Shown piece after piece: positions 9,147 to 17,724 of a DNA stretch of 64,000 nucleotides. Made by a program: the position numbers and the translations under genes. Under the pieces are notes generated by a model. That model was not told the DNA's origin and made no database searches. It worked only from the letters and a program-made list of their open reading frames with translations. The stretch comes from JBDTVS01 sp040007095 (GTDB taxonomy: Bacteria; Acidobacteriota; Vicinamibacteria; Vicinamibacterales; CAVVIG01). The stretch lies in assembly GCA_040007095.1 (NCBI GenBank), contig JBDTVS010000111.1, forward strand, positions 106,444 through 170,443, given 5' to 3'. Positions within the stretch are counted from its first letter, which is position 1, and each line of letters starts with the position of its first letter.

Positions 9147-10097
9147 CAGATCCTCAATCGGTCGACCGCCACGGCAGAGTCGCCAGTCAGTCGGAGCAGA
9201 CGCGCGAACGTCGCCTCAAAGGACCGCTGCGGAAGTAACCAGCCGCGATCGACCATCCTGCTCGAGTCGTCTGACCGAGGGGCACCGCAGGAGTCGCCAT
9301 TCTGCAACTGGGTGGTGAGGTTGGCGCGTTGGGCCAGAGCGGAACCCTGCCCCGTTGAATAGCGGAACGACGTCTCTATTCCGGTCGTTCGAGTTGGAGG
9401 GCGTCGCGCCACTTACATGAACCCGGTCGTAGATCACTGGGAAACAGGCTGATCCCAATACTCACCGTAATGCGAAGCTCGTGACCTGCGAGCGGTTGAG
9501 CTCCGTGTTGCCGCGCGGAATGCCTCCGAACCGGACGTCGTCCAATCGGCGGATGCCTGTCTCGACTATTCGGTGGCGGTACTCGACGATCAACTGCTTT
9601 ACTCTTCGGGCGACAGCGGGCCTTCTCCGGCTCGATCGAACCAGGAATGGGCGGCCCGCGCGGTCGCGTGTCGAGACCAAGTTAGCCCCATCGCTTCGAG
9701 ATGGTCTGTTCAATAGTGAGCAGCCCGACGAGACTCTGTGCACACATGGCCGCCGTGCGTCGGAGGTGAGACTGCCCAATCCCCTGGGGCGTTGCACCGG
9801 CGCGATGTCTTCATGACTGCTTCTCCCAGGCCGTTTCCGTGACGAACGCTGAAAACACCGTGTTTTCAAGCAAACGTTTCATACTGCGTTCATGGCCACG
9901 ACGACGCCTACACCCGAGCGGCGACGCGCGTTGGCGTTGCTGAAACGGATCGCGTCGTCAGTAACGCGTACTAAGGATTTGCGATTACGTGCGACGGCAA
10001 TTAGGAGATCCGCGACTCGTGACTGCGGAACTTCAGTTTAACGGCTGCACGGATTGTGGCGAAGGACAGGGGAGTTGACGGTTGGCTCCACCTGGCT
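9147..10097. other. 951-bp region without a convincing gene
   Basis: Open frames here (for example 9462-9869 minus and 9481-9816 plus) have no recognisable motif, no good ribosome-binding site and arginine/serine-rich compositions typical of shadow frames in GC-rich DNA. A 49-codon frame at 9892-10041 begins MATTTPTPERRRALALLKR, which vaguely resembles the start of small conserved hypothetical proteins, but the rest does not hold up. The only structured element I see is a perfect 19-bp palindrome at 9850-9868. Confidence 0.5.
9850..9868. promoter_or_regulatory. Perfect 19-bp palindrome, operator-like
   Basis: TGAAAACAC-C-GTGTTTTCA is a perfect inverted repeat with a single-base centre. It is AT-rich in a GC-rich region and has no following T tract, so it looks more like a dimeric-regulator binding site than a terminator. 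It lies 24 bp before the doubtful ATG at 9892 and more than 700 bp upstream of the TonB-receptor start on the other strand. No regulator is encoded next to it. Confidence 0.4.
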
Positions 10098-10799
10098 TCA
10101 GCGCTCAGACGCTATTCGCTCCACGACAACGACAGGAAACTGCGCGCGCTCGATGAAGCCGAGGGTGGCGTAGAGTGCCTGCGCGCTTCGATTCTTGTCT
10201 TCCACGTGGAGAAAGGGAGTCAACCCTTCGTCGAAGGTTGTCGTCATCAGGCGGTCGACGATAGCGCGAGCGTATCCGCGCCCGCGCGAATCGGGATGCG
10301 TGCAGATGGCGCTCAACTCGCGGTAGCCTGGCACGTGCATCCGCTGTCCGCCCATCGCGGCAAGCACTCCGTTCACCCGGATGCCCCAATAGGTGCCGAA
10401 CTGATAGGTGTGCGATCGAAATGGCCCGGGCCGTGTCAGCGCGGCCAGTGCCACCATGTCTTCGCGGTCCGGCTCTCCGAGTATGGAGAGCTCCACGTCG
10501 TTGGGTGGCAGGGGCACGCGACGCTCGCAGACCATTTGCACCAGCGTCTTGGTGAACATGAGCGCGAGCGGCGGGCGAATCAGCGGCACGATGCCGGCGA
10601 AGGTGGCCGGCAACGATGTCGAGCCGCGGTCGGCGATGAGCGTCGCGAGTTCGTCGAGCGCGTCGTGTTCTGGCCGGGCGACGGCAGCAATCGACGTGAG
10701 CTCCTCGGGATATCGGCGCGCGAGGTCGCCGCCCACCGCCAGATGCGCCTGACACGTCGTCAACGCCGTCCAGGCAGGGTTATCGAGAGCGTGCGTCAC
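10098..10799 (-). CDS. GNAT family N-acetyltransferase (FR47-like)
   Basis: 233 residues from GTG 10799, which has GAGGAT 8-10 bases upstream; the frame continues to 11006 but that part lacks sense. The C-terminal half carries the GNAT acetyl-CoA site: GELSA-like strand YRELSAICTHPDSRGRGYARAI (motif A, RGRGYA) followed by TPFLHVEDKNRSAQALYATLGFIER (motif B, with ALYATLGF). The N-terminal half is less conserved, as in FR47-like proteins. Predicted to transfer an acetyl group to an amine of unknown identity in the cytoplasm. It stands alone on its strand. Confidence 0.87.
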   Translation of the reverse strand: MTHALDNPAWTALTTCQAHLAVGGDLARRYPEELTSIAAVARPEHDALDELATLIADRGSTSLPATFAGIVPLIRPPLALMFTKTLVQMVCERRVPLPPNDVELSILGEPDREDMVALAALTRPGPFRSHTYQFGTYWGIRVNGVLAAMGGQRMHVPGYRELSAICTHPDSRGRGYARAIVDRLMTTTFDEGLTPFLHVEDKNRSAQALYATLGFIERAQFPVVVVERIASER

Positions 10800-11143
10800 A
10801 GGTGTCGAATCCTCGCCGAGTATTCTTACATGTCTCTCAACGAGCGCCGTGGCTTCGCGTGGCGGCCCAGGACGCGATGAACGGAAAAGAGTTGCTTCGT
10901 GCGGGCGCTGTATGTCAGCGTCGTCACCGACCATCAATACGCGGTGTGTGACGTCGGGAGTGATCGGTCGCGGGGCCAGTTTCGACCTGACTGTGGGGGT
11001 AACCACCGGGCGTCATCAGCCGGAGCGCACCTTGGACCACCCGAAAGCGTCAGCGTTGAACGTAGTGTCCGGCTTCAGCCGGACCGTCGGACCGTTTCGC
11101 CGGGACGTGTGGTTCGTGATTCCCTCTGTCGCCGCGAGGCATT
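10800..11143. other. 344-bp intergenic region between divergent genes
   Basis: Separates the GNAT gene (minus) from a GHWEG-family gene (plus). It must hold the promoters for both, but I cannot pick out clear -35/-10 pairs. It contains one short hairpin repeat at 11061-11089 that recurs at 46516-46572. Confidence 0.5.
11061..11089. repeat. Short hairpin repeat, GTAGTGTCCGGC type
   Basis: CGTAGTGTCCGGCTTCAGCC followed by GGACCGTCG. The internal GTCCGGCTTCAGCCGGAC part folds into a hairpin. The same core is found as the two arms of the palindrome at 46516-46572, so this is a dispersed intergenic repeat. Confidence 0.55.
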
Positions 11144-11959
11144 ATGAGAATAGCCGGCTCGGTTCTGTTGTTCACGCTGGCCTGCGCCACGCCCCGGGCG
11201 AGCGGGCAGCCGCTGCCTTCGAACGGCGAGGCCCGAATCATCGCGGGAAGAATCCCGGAGCCGGCGACGAAAGTCAAAGCAGGTCCGGCGCCGCGGCTGC
11301 CTGACGGCAAGCCCGATCTGGGCAATGGCAAGGGGTCGTGGAATCCACGGGTGATCGAGAACATTGCCGGTGTGGGCCCGGGCGCGCCGGAGAGAACACC
11401 CGTCGAGAAGATAGTCGACGTTCCCTTCCAGCCATGGGCGGAGACGCTCTACGACAAGCGCCTGGCGGACCTGCAGAAAGACGACCCGGAAGCGCGGTGT
11501 CTGCCGCCGGGCATCCCCAGGATGTACCAAACGCCGTTTCCCTTCCAGGTGTTTCAACTGCCCGACAGAGTGCTGTTCGTGTTCGAGGGTGGATCGCATT
11601 TCTGGCGTCCGGTCTTTACCGATGGACGTCGTCACTCGAAGGATCCCAATCCGACCTACCTGGGAGAATCGATCGGGCACTGGGAGGGGGATACGCTGGT
11701 CGTCGACACGATTGGCTTCAACGATCGCACGTGGCTGGACCAGGACGGCCATCCCCACACGGAAGCGCTCCATACGGTCGAGCGCTTCACGCGGCGCGAC
11801 GAGTTGACGCTGCACTATCAGGTGACCATCGAGGATCCAGGTGCGTACACCACGCCGTGGACGACCAGCTACACCATTCCGTGGTCGTCGGGGGCGGAGC
11901 CGATGGAATACGTGTGCCACGAGAACAATCGGGATCTACCGCACATGGTGGGGAAGTAG
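11144..11959 (+). CDS. Secreted GHWEG-family protein, short form
   Basis: 271 residues with a signal peptide (MRIAGSVLLFTLACATPRASGQ). It differs from the long form by having RCLPPGIPRMYQTPFPFQVF in place of the CITRG segment, then RPVFTDGRRHSKDPNPTYLG, GHWEGDTLVVDTIGFNDRTW, a His-rich LDQDGHPHTEALHTVERFTRR, and the terminal YVCHENN. The Cys before PPG and the CHENN Cys are conserved among the short forms in this window. Predicted periplasmic; no known activity. A TonB_C protein follows on the same strand after 60 bp. Confidence 0.83.
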   Translation: MRIAGSVLLFTLACATPRASGQPLPSNGEARIIAGRIPEPATKVKAGPAPRLPDGKPDLGNGKGSWNPRVIENIAGVGPGAPERTPVEKIVDVPFQPWAETLYDKRLADLQKDDPEARCLPPGIPRMYQTPFPFQVFQLPDRVLFVFEGGSHFWRPVFTDGRRHSKDPNPTYLGESIGHWEGDTLVVDTIGFNDRTWLDQDGHPHTEALHTVERFTRRDELTLHYQVTIEDPGAYTTPWTTSYTIPWSSGAEPMEYVCHENNRDLPHMVGK

Positions 11960-12019
11960 TTCAAGTCACAGCAAGCCAACCCTTCGGCCGAAGCGTCCAA
12001 AGACAGCGAGGAGCTGGGG

Positions 12020-12397
12020 ATGAGATTCTTTCAACGAATGATGCTGGCAGGATGCGTCATCGCCGCCACGATGACAATGGCCGTCGCGCAGGACCGTCCG
12101 CAAGTGTACGCCCCTGGCAACGGCGTATCGCTCCCGGTTCCGGTGACGAAGGTCAATCCCGACTACACGGCGGACGCGAAGCGCGCACACATCGAGGGAA
12201 CTGTGGCGCTGGAGAGCGTGGTGCTGCAGGAGGGCACGGTGGGGGCCGTGAGTGTGATCCGCTCGCTGGACTCCACGTTTGGACTCGATCGACAAGCCGT
12301 CTCGGCCATGAAGCTCTGGCGTTTCCAGCCGGGCATGAAGGACGGCAAACCGGTCGCCGTGCGGGTTCAGATCGAAATGAACTTCACACTCAAGTAA
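12020..12397 (+). CDS. Small secreted TonB C-terminal domain protein
   Basis: 125 residues: signal peptide (about 1-24, ending AVAQ) followed directly by one TonB_C domain, with the features VNPDYTADAKRAHIEGTVALE, VIRSLDSTFGLDRQAVSAMK and LWRFQPGMKDGKPVAVRVQIEMNF. There is no N-terminal TM anchor or proline-rich spanner, so it is not a complete TonB; proteins of this kind are common orphan periplasmic domains. A GAGGAGCTGGGG stretch lies before the ATG. It converges with the gene at 12412-13422, leaving only 14 bp between the two stops. Confidence 0.85.
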   Translation: MRFFQRMMLAGCVIAATMTMAVAQDRPQVYAPGNGVSLPVPVTKVNPDYTADAKRAHIEGTVALESVVLQEGTVGAVSVIRSLDSTFGLDRQAVSAMKLWRFQPGMKDGKPVAVRVQIEMNFTLK

Positions 12398-12411
12398 GTT
12401 GCCGCGTCGTC

Positions 12412-13422
12412 TTACTGCTGTTCTTCGGCGCGCGCGGCGCTGAGAATGCCGGTCAGCCCGTAGTTACCTTCGTGGCAGGCGTATTCGAATACCCCCTGCC
12501 CCTCATCCTTGGTCAGGTTCATCGCAAACGTCCACGGCCGTGCCCACGTCGTCGCGTCGTCGAGGGTCACCGACCATTCGAGCACGTTCTGACCGACTGG
12601 CTTGAACCGCTCGATCACGCGCAGGTTCGGCGTCGCGCCGCGATCCGGCGATCCGTAGCCGGCGACGTCCGCCGCGTTCTTGCCGTTGAAGTTTGTCGTC
12701 TCGACTACCAGCGTCGTGCCCTCCCAGTGGCCGCGCGGGTCGCCCATGTAGGTGCGAATGGCGTCGCCGACGTGCGATCGGCGATCGAGCGGGATGATTC
12801 GTGTTTCGTGGATCATCTCGTAGCGGATGGCGACGTATCCGGGCGCCTGGATGAACTGATACGAATTGCCGTAAATGACCGGCATCATCGAGCCCGGCAC
12901 GCCGCGGGTGATACAGCGATCGTACAGGCTTCGAACCTCGGCCGAGTCGGATTCGCCATGGGCCTTGAACGCCGCGGTGATCGCGGCCGTTCGTGCCTGG
13001 GCGGCGGGTGTCGTCGGCGGTAGCCGGCCGTCAGCGGGATCGACGAGGAGCCACGGCCGGCTGTTTTTGGCATTGTAGTACTCGTACCAGTGCACGGGGC
13101 CGGCGCCGGTTTCGGCGCCGCCGATGCCCCCGGCCACTTCGACCGCCACCTCGTTGCGCTGCTTGACGATCCGCGCCAGCTCCGCGCCCGTGACGTCGTC
13201 GATCTTGCGTCCTTCGAACTGAGTCGGCCGCTCGAGCGGGATGCCGTTCTCGTCCTTGTTGGTGAAGGTGCCCTGCAGGTCGGGATCGCCCCACGGCGTG
13301 CGTCCCGGTGTGTCCGCCTTTGTCGCGGGCCGGCTCTTCTCAGGTCCAGCGGTTTGGCCGAACGCTGACGCCGTCGCCAAGACGATGAGCAGCCCGGCCG
13401 CCAATCCCGTATGCGTTCTCAT
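12412..13422 (-). CDS. Secreted GHWEG-family protein, long form
   Basis: 336 residues from ATG 13422, which is preceded by AGGGAGAGGA; an in-frame upstream extension to 13575 runs over a TIR remnant and is not credible. Signal peptide about 1-23 (ending SAFGQ), then RTPWGDPDLQGTFTNKDENG, LERPTQFEG, DRCITRGVPGSMMPVIYGN, YEMIHETRIIPLDRRSHVG, GHWEGTTLVVETTNFNG, ERFKPVG and CHEGNYGLTGILSAARAEE. All family motifs are intact. Function unknown; likely periplasmic. Unlike several paralogues it has no DUF6152 neighbour. Confidence 0.85.
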   Translation of the reverse strand: MRTHTGLAAGLLIVLATASAFGQTAGPEKSRPATKADTPGRTPWGDPDLQGTFTNKDENGIPLERPTQFEGRKIDDVTGAELARIVKQRNEVAVEVAGGIGGAETGAGPVHWYEYYNAKNSRPWLLVDPADGRLPPTTPAAQARTAAITAAFKAHGESDSAEVRSLYDRCITRGVPGSMMPVIYGNSYQFIQAPGYVAIRYEMIHETRIIPLDRRSHVGDAIRTYMGDPRGHWEGTTLVVETTNFNGKNAADVAGYGSPDRGATPNLRVIERFKPVGQNVLEWSVTLDDATTWARPWTFAMNLTKDEGQGVFEYACHEGNYGLTGILSAARAEEQQ

Positions 13423-13499
13423 GTGATCCTCTCCCTGCCTCGAGTACATGTATGTTGCGATCTTGCCAGATGCGCCGGGAGTACGGAAGCACGAAAAGA

Positions 13500-13678
13500 A
13501 TTGGTCGCACCGAGCCCCTCGTCGACTTTGAGCGAGATGACGTCGCCCGCCCGGACCACCCAATCGTCCAATCACACTCGGACGCCCGAGTCCTTCAGCC
13601 GCTCTGCCAGCCGCCGAACCCGCGGCTTGTCGGCTTGGTTGTGCTCAGGAAGACGTCGAATCGAAATGAGTCAGCCAT
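13500..13678 (-). pseudogene. TIR-domain protein remnant (frameshift plus in-frame stop)
   Basis: Read on the minus strand from ATG 13678, the first frame gives MADSFRFDVFLS, the classic start of a TIR domain. After about 15 codons the similarity moves to another frame: QADKPRVRRLAERLKDSGVR, then V, a TGA where Trp is expected, LDDWVVRAGDVISLKVDEGL. This matches the usual RVWLDDW..PGD.I..KI.EGL block of bacterial TIR proteins. So there is at least one frameshift and one nonsense change, and no downstream effector domain remains. TIR proteins act in NAD cleavage and phage defence; this copy is dead. Confidence 0.65.
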
Positions 13679-13876
13679 GATGCTTCAGCGAGGCTCTTGG
13701 TAACTTGCCGCACTCTCGCATTCGGCCGATTTCTCTGTCGGCTGCTACTGTGAAGATGAGCAGCGATGTCATCGGTCCGTCCTCCGGCAATTACTGTCGG
13801 AACGGAAGGCCCGCATCGCTTGAGATCAGTGCCGCGCGTGCGACGTCGCCAGCGGCGTGTATTCGTCTGCTAAAGC

Positions 13877-13950
13877 GTAACCATGAAAGCACGAGGTCAC
13901 GCGGCACCAAAACATGGATTCTTTTTCGTGTCTTCGTGTTTTCGTGGTTG
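13877..13950. repeat. Hairpin repeat, CACGAAAACACGAAG type
   Basis: Left arm GTAACCATGAAAGCACGAGG and right arm CGTGTCTTCGTGTTTTCGTGGTT form an imperfect long stem. A related element lies at 46391-46470. These are dispersed non-coding repeats, probably folded in RNA or single-stranded DNA. Confidence 0.5.
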
Positions 13951-14005
13951 CATTTGGAGTTTACAGTCCAGCAGAACACGCTACCAGCCCACGCTGCTTG
14001 TCGTA

Positions 14006-15808
14006 CTAGCGAGCGAGTCCCTGATACACCGCTTCGATGAACGGGTCGGGCGACCCGTAGCGCCCGTTGTAGTCCATGGTCGGGGCTGCCGCCTTCACCT
14101 GCGCGAGCGTCATGCCTCTCCGGATCAGGTCCTGAATCCGATCGCGCACGATCGTGACCATGTCCCGGTATTCGACCAGGTCGGCTTCGTCCGTGAGGCG
14201 GCCGTGCCCGGGAACCACGTAGGTGCCGCCTTCCTCCTTGTCCTTCGGGATGGTGAGGTCGATGATCCGATTCAACCCCTCGATCAGCCCCTGAATGCCG
14301 CCGCCGTTCGCGGTGTCGATCGCCGGGTAGGTGGTGGTGACGAAGAGATCGCCCGCGCTGACCACATCCGATCGCCGGAAGAAGACGACCACATCACCGT
14401 CGGTGTGCGCTGCCGGCTGATGGAGCAGCTGAATCGCTTCGTTGTTGAAGAAGATCTCCTTGTCAGCGCCGAAGAACGTCTCGGTGGGCCACTCAGCGAA
14501 GGCCCGTGGCGCCTGCTGCCCGCTCGGGGCGCTCATTCTCGCGAGCACCCGCTCGTGCGCAATCACGCGCGCGCCGGACAGCGTCAGCCCGGAATTGCCG
14601 GGCGCGTTGCCGCCCAGCCATTTACCGGCTTTCGCAATCGCCTCGTTGCCGCCGATGTGGTCCGCATCGTCGTGGGTGTCAATGATCAGGCGGATCGGTT
14701 TGTCGGTCACCCGTCGAATGGCGGCGAGTACCTGTTCGCTCGAGCCCGTCGCGCCGGCGTCGACCAAGAGCACGCCTTCGTCGCCGATCTGCGCCGTGAT
14801 GTTCGCCCCAGCGCCCACGACCATGTAGACATTACCCTGCACCGGCACGAGATGAACCGGTTCGCGGGTCTGCTCTTGGCCTACCGGAGCGGACGGCACA
14901 ACGCTCGCACGCGGCGCGACCACCGCGCGCGCCGGACGGCTGCCGGCGCCTGGCGACGACATCAGCCTCTGCAGCGTGATCTGGTACTCCGGATACGTTG
15001 TCTCCGCCCCCCCTCTGGCCGCCTCGGGCGGCAGCCGGTGTTTCGACGCAAACTCGCTCAACTTGAGCTGCGCCCCTGCCGACCCCGGCAGGTAGTGGGG
15101 CACGTAACCCCTGGGCCGACCAGCAATCTCGTCGACGACGTCGAACTGGCTGCGGCTGAGCTCCTGGGTTGGATTGAGGACCCAGTTCGTGCTGCGGATG
15201 AACGGTTCTTCCAGGTAGATCGGATCGTCGACAATGGTGACGACGGTCAGGACGTCGCCGTGGCGCATGAAGTGCTCGGTCATGGTCGCCTGGTCGCTGT
15301 GCGCCACACCGTTGCGTTGAATCCAGCCCACCTTGAAGTGCGTGGTGAGCACCGTCAGCATCTCGCCTTCCCACACTCCCGTGGAAAACCCCGCCCAGGT
15401 GTGGGGGGCGTCCGCTGACGGGTGGGCGCGGCCATCGAGCCAGATCAGGCGCGTGGCCTGGCCGAATGTGCCGAACAGTTCGTAGGCCAGCAGTTCCTGG
15501 GTGACCGGGTCCACTTCTTTGCGAATACGGATGTTTGCCGGACCGCGCAACGAATACGTGGAGGGATGCGGCTTGGCCTGATGCTCGCGCAAGGAGAGGA
15601 TCGACGCGTCCCAGCTGTCTGCCTTCAGACGGGCGGCATCGTTGATCGGCAGTCCCGTGTAATCGCCCAGCGCCGGTCCCGGAATCCGGTGCTCCTGATC
15701 TTCGTGATACCGTCCGCTCCACTCACCGGACAGGTCGCGCTGGGCGACCGCAGTGCGCGGCAGCACCGTCGTCAGCAGGACGCACAGAATGGCCGTCGTG
15801 CGGTTCAT
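14006..15808 (-). CDS. GHWEG-like domain fused to a metallo-beta-lactamase-fold hydrolase
   Basis: 600 residues from ATG 15808. Signal peptide about 1-22 (ending TAVAQ). Residues about 25-240 follow the GHWEG family: RDLSGEWSGRYHEDQ, RLIWLDGRAHPSADAPHTWA, VWEGEMLTVLTTHFKVGW, HFMRHGDVLTVVTIVDDP. Residues about 315-595 are a metallo-beta-lactamase fold: VYMVVGAGANITAQIGDEGVLLVDAG, DTHDDADHIGGNE, PAAHTDGDVVVFF, SAGDLF and VVPGHGRLT. The zinc motif is HxDxDH rather than HxHxDH: the second His is Asp, while the other ligands are present. The frame is open to 15901 but the leader places the start at 15808. The fusion suggests that GHWEG domains work with periplasmic hydrolases. Confidence 0.85.
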   Translation of the reverse strand: MNRTTAILCVLLTTVLPRTAVAQRDLSGEWSGRYHEDQEHRIPGPALGDYTGLPINDAARLKADSWDASILSLREHQAKPHPSTYSLRGPANIRIRKEVDPVTQELLAYELFGTFGQATRLIWLDGRAHPSADAPHTWAGFSTGVWEGEMLTVLTTHFKVGWIQRNGVAHSDQATMTEHFMRHGDVLTVVTIVDDPIYLEEPFIRSTNWVLNPTQELSRSQFDVVDEIAGRPRGYVPHYLPGSAGAQLKLSEFASKHRLPPEAARGGAETTYPEYQITLQRLMSSPGAGSRPARAVVAPRASVVPSAPVGQEQTREPVHLVPVQGNVYMVVGAGANITAQIGDEGVLLVDAGATGSSEQVLAAIRRVTDKPIRLIIDTHDDADHIGGNEAIAKAGKWLGGNAPGNSGLTLSGARVIAHERVLARMSAPSGQQAPRAFAEWPTETFFGADKEIFFNNEAIQLLHQPAAHTDGDVVVFFRRSDVVSAGDLFVTTTYPAIDTANGGGIQGLIEGLNRIIDLTIPKDKEEGGTYVVPGHGRLTDEADLVEYRDMVTIVRDRIQDLIRRGMTLAQVKAAAPTMDYNGRYGSPDPFIEAVYQGLAR

Positions 15809-15997
15809 GGCCGGGCCGCGTCTTTGGGCACCAGATGAGGACATGAAGTACCTCGTCGCGGACGAGTCGGGAGCGGGAACACCAACAGGCGGCTGAAACA
15901 CGCCGCCGGAAGTGAACAGGTAGAACTGAGAAGTAAGAAGCCGCGGTTGGTAGCGCTCCGACTCATCTGTTGACGCGAACGCGAGCGTGGCGCCAGA

Positions 15998-16201
15998 CTA
16001 TTCGTCGGATTCGATCTGCCAGTCGGCCAGCGGTTGCGGCCCAGGTTGGATATCGGCGATATCCGGGTCGACACCGTCCGCACCGGGACGGCGAACCTGC
16101 GTCGGCTTCTCCGCGCGGCGGGCGGCCTTATCTTTTTGCCTGGCGATCCGGGCTTGTTCTCGTTGTCGTTTTGTAATCGTGGGGCGCGAACGCTGTGCCA
16201 T
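15998..16201 (-). CDS. Small basic hypothetical protein
   Basis: 67 residues: MAQRSRPTITKRQREQARIA starts a strongly basic helix (Arg/Lys/Gln/Ala-rich, about 1-40) and an acidic tail ends in DWQIESDE. The composition is that of a real cytoplasmic protein, possibly nucleic-acid or ribosome associated; similar short KRQREQAR proteins recur as conserved hypotheticals. No domain can be named. It is the only plausible gene in the 15809-16407 interval. Confidence 0.6.
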   Translation of the reverse strand: MAQRSRPTITKRQREQARIARQKDKAARRAEKPTQVRRPGADGVDPDIADIQPGPQPLADWQIESDE

Positions 16202-16407
16202 GGGTGCCGTCCTTGAAGTCGGCCACGCTCGAGCGCGGCCCGCACTATCTTACCAGTGCGATTGCCTCAGACCGACTGAAAGCCGAAAAGACCTGAAAGT
16301 CGAGAGGATCCGGAGGCTGCCGCGGATGGTTACAATAGGGTTTCTGCCATGAATTCAACATCGCTCGAGGCGCCCGAGATGTGCGCGCCCAGACACACGC
16401 GAAATCG

Positions 16408-17724
16408 ATGACTTCAGACTCACTCAGAATTCTCGGACTCGTCGGCGCCGCGATCGCCGTGGGAGCGATTGCTCGCGTCGGCGGCGCTCAGAACCAGCAG
16501 ACCACCCCGCCGGGCGGCGCGCCGGCTGCGGTGCTCGCGCCCCCCGGAATCAACTGGCCCGCCCCGCCTCTTCCCGACGGCCCGATCATGCTCGAGTCCG
16601 CCGAGGTGCGCAGCCTGCGCCTGGTGGTCATGTCGAAGACCCTGAACCAGCCGTGGTCTATCGCGTTTCTGCCCGACGGCGCGATTCTCGTGACCGAGCG
16701 CCCAGGCACGCTGAGGATTTTCCGGAACGGTGTGCTCGATCCGACGCCGGTGAGCGGCGTCCCGAAGGTCCGAGCCTCGGGTCTTCAGGGCCTGATGGAC
16801 GTCGTCCTTCACCCCCGGTTCGCCGAGAACAAGTGGATCTACCTTTCGTATCACAAGCCGGTGGGCGCACCCGTTGCGCCGGCCAGAGGACGCGGAGCGC
16901 CCGTGGCGCCCGAAGGCGCCACGACGATCGCCCGCGGCACATGGGACGGCAGGGGCCTGACCAACGTCACGGACATCTTCGAGTCTGGTGCCACCAACAC
17001 CGAGTCGTCGCGCATCGTGTTCGGCCGCGACGGGATGCTCTACATGACGATCAGCGCGCCCGGCACCGGGCCGCAGGTCGTTCGCTCGCAAGACCCGGGC
17101 GACTACGCCGGCAAGACGATCCGCCTGCGCGAAGATGGGACGGTGCCTCCGGACAATCCGTTCGTGGGCAAAGCGGGCTACAAGCCCGGGATCTTCACGG
17201 TCGGCCACCGCAACGGCCATTCCTTCGTCGTCAATCCGGAGACCGGTGAGTTGTGGGCCACCGAGCAGGGACCGGACGGCGGCGATGAGATCAACATCAT
17301 CAAGGCGGGAAAGAACTACGGCTGGCCGGACGTCAGCTACGGGCGGAACTACCTCGGTCCGCGCATCTCGGAGAATCCCTGGAAGGAGGGAACCGAGCAG
17401 CCGATCGTGTTCTGGGTCCCGTCGATCGCGGTCACCGGGATGACGTTCTATACGGGCGATCGGTTTCCGCAGTGGAAGCGGAATGTCTTTGTCGGGGGCC
17501 TTCGTCAGGGCGAGGTGCCGCGCACGGGGCAGATCAACCGCATCGTGTTCAACGAAAAATGGGAAGAGATTCGACGCGAGCCGATGCTGATGTCCCTGGG
17601 ACAGAGAATTCGAGACGTGCGGCAGGGACCCGAAGGCCTGCTTTACATCGTGACCGGCGAGAACCCCGGTGCCCTGCTGCGGCTCGAGCCTGGCACCGCG
17701 ACTGCGCCAACGGGTGCCAGATGA
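16408..17724 (+). CDS. PQQ-dependent sugar dehydrogenase (glucose/sorbosone dehydrogenase fold)
   Basis: 438 residues from ATG 16408 with a signal peptide (about 1-28); an in-frame GTG at 16381 would add nine residues. Beta-propeller signatures of the GSDH family: LNQPWSIAFLPDGAILVTER, GLQGLMDVVLHPRFAENKWI, TESSRIVFGRDGMLYMTI, GHRNGHSFVVNPETGELWAT, EQGPDGGDEINIIKAGKNYG and REPMLMSLGQRIRDVRQGP. Such enzymes oxidise aldoses or related sugars in the periplasm using PQQ; substrate cannot be read from sequence. A low-complexity Ala/Pro/Arg insert interrupts the domain (about 16861-16920). The stop overlaps the FKBP gene by ATGA, so the two are co-transcribed. A second paralogue lies at 26889-28253. 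Confidence 0.88.
   Translation: MTSDSLRILGLVGAAIAVGAIARVGGAQNQQTTPPGGAPAAVLAPPGINWPAPPLPDGPIMLESAEVRSLRLVVMSKTLNQPWSIAFLPDGAILVTERPGTLRIFRNGVLDPTPVSGVPKVRASGLQGLMDVVLHPRFAENKWIYLSYHKPVGAPVAPARGRGAPVAPEGATTIARGTWDGRGLTNVTDIFESGATNTESSRIVFGRDGMLYMTISAPGTGPQVVRSQDPGDYAGKTIRLREDGTVPPDNPFVGKAGYKPGIFTVGHRNGHSFVVNPETGELWATEQGPDGGDEINIIKAGKNYGWPDVSYGRNYLGPRISENPWKEGTEQPIVFWVPSIAVTGMTFYTGDRFPQWKRNVFVGGLRQGEVPRTGQINRIVFNEKWEEIRREPMLMSLGQRIRDVRQGPEGLLYIVTGENPGALLRLEPGTATAPTGAR

Larger units (their letters stand above)
13423..14005. other. 583-bp region with gene debris and a hairpin repeat
   Basis: Between two minus-strand genes. It holds a decayed TIR-domain gene (about 13500-13678, minus) and a hairpin repeat (13877-13950). 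The remainder shows nothing recognisable. Confidence 0.55.

Noticed and set aside
2438..9719. A 13-mer TCACTATTGAACA shared (inverted) between 2438-2450 and 9707-9719
   Set aside because: Shared 13-mers are expected many times by chance in 64 kb, and the flanks do not match.
9462..9869. 135-codon minus-strand frame in the empty region
   Set aside because: No recognisable domain, Arg/Ser-rich, and its start lies in the 19-bp palindrome; insufficient support for a gene.
13883..15418. 511-codon plus-strand frame opposite the GHWEG-MBL fusion
   Set aside because: Mirror frame of a well-supported gene; the start lies in a hairpin repeat.
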